Assembly: GCA_016839425.1 (NCBI GenBank)
Contig: JAEOUI010000134.1
Location: 1-6,132 of the forward strand
Source: Promethearchaeota archaeon
GTDB lineage: Archaea > Asgardarchaeota > Lokiarchaeia > Sigynarchaeales > SOKP01
Length of the DNA stretch: 6,132 bases
Direction of reading: 5' to 3'
Made by a program: the position numbers and the translations under genes. Below, piece by piece: positions 5,175 to 6,132 of this stretch. How positions within the stretch are numbered: position 1 is the first letter of the stretch; each line of letters starts with the position of its first letter. The notes below the pieces were generated by a model. The model worked only from the letters and a program-made list of their open reading frames with translations. It ran no database searches and was not told where the DNA came from.

Positions 5175-5783
5175 ATGGGAAATAATAAGGGTGCTATTGT
5201 TATTTTAGGCGTATTAGCAGTTGCGGGACTATTTTTTAGTGCGTATATGTTTATTTCATACGAGATTCTAGACTTGGCAGGAGCGAATGGAGAGGATGGC
5301 ACTAACGGCATAGATGGAACTGATGGCACGGATGGAACGATTATCGTTGCGTTATGGGACGATCTTGATAAGAATACGACAAATCCTACAACCCATACGC
5401 TTGACTATGACTATCTCTTTCAATTCGAGGATATTGAATATTCGGATTCTTCTTACATCACTCTTAATTCGGCAACGAGTTTTTTTCTAACACAACCAGG
5501 ACTTTACAAGGTAAGTCTAAAATGTGTATTTTCAGGAATCGCTCCTGATCAACAATATGCAATCCAAATGGTTATATCAGGTTCACTTATTAAAGAATTT
5601 TTCGTGTATTTCTCAACACCAATAAATTTCACTAATCAGTGGTATCAAGTAGACTCTGATATATACATGAATGCTAGCGGTACTGATTACTACGAAATTC
5701 GAGCATTTTCATATACTTCTGATGCTTTTGATCTTACTGCATCTAATTATAACCAATTAGCATTTGAATATCTTTTTACTTAA
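5175..5783 (+). CDS. Collagen-like stalk, C1q/TNF-like head membrane protein, paralog 3
   Basis: This is the third and intact stalk-bearing paralog, 202 residues from ATG 5175 (MGNNKGAIVI, aligning with MGNNTAAIII of paralog 2). Residues 6-30 form a hydrophobic signal anchor ending AYMFISYEIL. Residues 36-54 are six Gly-X-Y triplets (GAN GED GTN GID GTD GTD G). IVALWDDLDKN (57-67) opens the head. TQPGLYKVSLKCVF (about 96-109) is the best match to a C1q/TNF-like core strand, and the protein ends AFEYLFT. Between about residues 68 and 95 and around 130-150 it differs clearly from paralogs 1 and 2, so the head surface has diverged while the anchor and VALW motif have not. Sequons are present at Asn67, Asn141 and Asn156. 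By analogy with Bacillus BclA and C1q-family proteins, a trimeric stalk-and-head surface protein is plausible. That is inference, and ligand and function are unknown. Confidence 0.85.
   Translation: MGNNKGAIVILGVLAVAGLFFSAYMFISYEILDLAGANGEDGTNGIDGTDGTDGTIIVALWDDLDKNTTNPTTHTLDYDYLFQFEDIEYSDSSYITLNSATSFFLTQPGLYKVSLKCVFSGIAPDQQYAIQMVISGSLIKEFFVYFSTPINFTNQWYQVDSDIYMNASGTDYYEIRAFSYTSDAFDLTASNYNQLAFEYLFT
5280..5336 (+). repeat. Gly-X-Asp collagen-like repeat coding region, paralog 3
   Basis: This encodes residues 36-54. It has the same number of triplets as paralog 2 and sits at almost the same distance from the membrane anchor, but X residues are mostly Thr or Glu. The tract contains near-repeats of GATGGAAC/GATGGCAC, which could promote slippage-based length change. 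Confidence 0.75.
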
Positions 5784-5791
5784 TTTGTTTA

Positions 5792-5815
5792 TTTTTTTTT
5801 TTTCATTATTTTTTT
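5792..5815 (+). terminator. Oligo-T terminator after paralog 3
   Basis: A twelve-T run (5792-5803) and a seven-T run (5809-5815) follow closely on the stop codon, as after the other two paralogs. Confidence 0.65.
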
Positions 5816-6072
5816 AGTATTATATTAAGTATCAAAGAAAATTTTCTATTTCTAAGTTTTTATAAGAACATTTTTATCTAAATATTGCATCTATATTAAT
5901 AATTATTAATCAGAGATAATCCCATTACTCTATAAAGATTTAAATCTTATAACAATCCTATTCTTGGACGATTGATAATTCATTCTTATTTTTTTATTTA
6001 AATTTAATAAATACAAAAAATCTGATCATGTAAAGTTATTTCTTAAAATTAAGGAATAAAAAAGATATGGGA
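5816..6072. other. AT-rich intergenic region
   Basis: There is no open frame of useful length and no recognisable RNA gene. A further copy of the TTGCACCAGATTC promoter block is not present, so the array does not obviously continue to the right with a fourth copy. Confidence 0.5.
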
Positions 6073-6132
6073 TTAGTGACCGTTAGCATCGTATATTCTA
6101 TGGGCGAATCGAGATAACTCGTGATATCTGCG
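6073..6132 (-). CDS. Possible 3' end of a minus-strand gene, partial
   Basis: The last 60 bp are clearly less AT-rich than the preceding 300 bp. On the minus strand they read without interruption from the window edge to a TAA at 6075-6073, ending ...FAHRIYDANGH. The composition change coincides with that stop. A second minus frame is also open (to about 6036) but runs on into the AT-rich DNA. No plus-strand frame with a start is open across the edge. Nineteen residues are too few to name a family. Confidence 0.25.
   Translation of the reverse strand, partial: RRYHELSRFAHRIYDANGH

Noticed and set aside
5175..5265. Archaeal class III (pilin-like) signal peptide with a Lys-Gly cleavage site in paralog 3
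   Set aside because: The Lys-Gly before the hydrophobic segment is absent from paralogs 1 and 2, and the typical charged N-terminus and post-cleavage residues are missing; a plain signal anchor fits all three copies.
6061..6132. tRNA or other structured RNA at the right edge
   Set aside because: The region is less AT-rich, but no acceptor stem, TTC-type loop or cloverleaf can be drawn; only a short CGAG-ATAA-CTCG hairpin (6110-6121) is seen.

Overview
The window looks like a fragment of an AT-rich Asgard archaeal genome (Lokiarchaeia or a related class). Three observations support this. There are archaeal-type CO dehydrogenase/acetyl-CoA synthase genes (short CdhC with an acidic C-terminal tract, plus CdhB). 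There is a zinc-ribbon plus Roadblock/LC7-like protein of a style I associate with Asgard genomes. Intergenic DNA is very AT-rich, with oligo-T terminators and archaeal TATA-like boxes. The lineage assignment is inference from protein style, since no marker gene is present.

Layout. Positions 1-1964 (+) carry the end of a Wood-Ljungdahl cluster: cdhB (epsilon subunit, entering from the left edge) and cdhC (acetyl-CoA synthase catalytic beta subunit, complete, all A-cluster cysteines present). A T-rich terminator follows, and then a convergent minus-strand gene (2052-2699) for a zinc-ribbon/Roadblock protein. Positions 2700-3216 are mostly noncoding, with one doubtful 40-residue CxxC ORF.

Positions 3217-5783 (+) hold the most interesting part: three tandem paralogous genes, each with its own oligo-T terminator. 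Each encodes a short N-terminal membrane anchor, a linker and a roughly 140-residue beta-rich head that resembles C1q/TNF-like jelly rolls. In copies 2 and 3 the linker is a Gly-X-Asp collagen-like stalk. Copy 1 lacks the stalk. Copy 2 has a single-base frameshift that splits it. Copies 2 and 3 also share about 145 bp of upstream DNA, including a well-conserved block that ends in a TATA-like box. The duplicated unit therefore carried its promoter.

Positions 5784-6132 are AT-rich noncoding DNA, ending in a less AT-rich edge that may be the 3' end of a minus-strand gene.

Functionally there are three unrelated modules: carbon metabolism (CdhB/CdhC), a probable small-GTPase-associated cytosolic scaffold or regulator (Roadblock protein), and a family of surface-displayed, possibly trimeric stalk-and-head proteins. 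Nothing in the sequence links the surface proteins to the Cdh complex.
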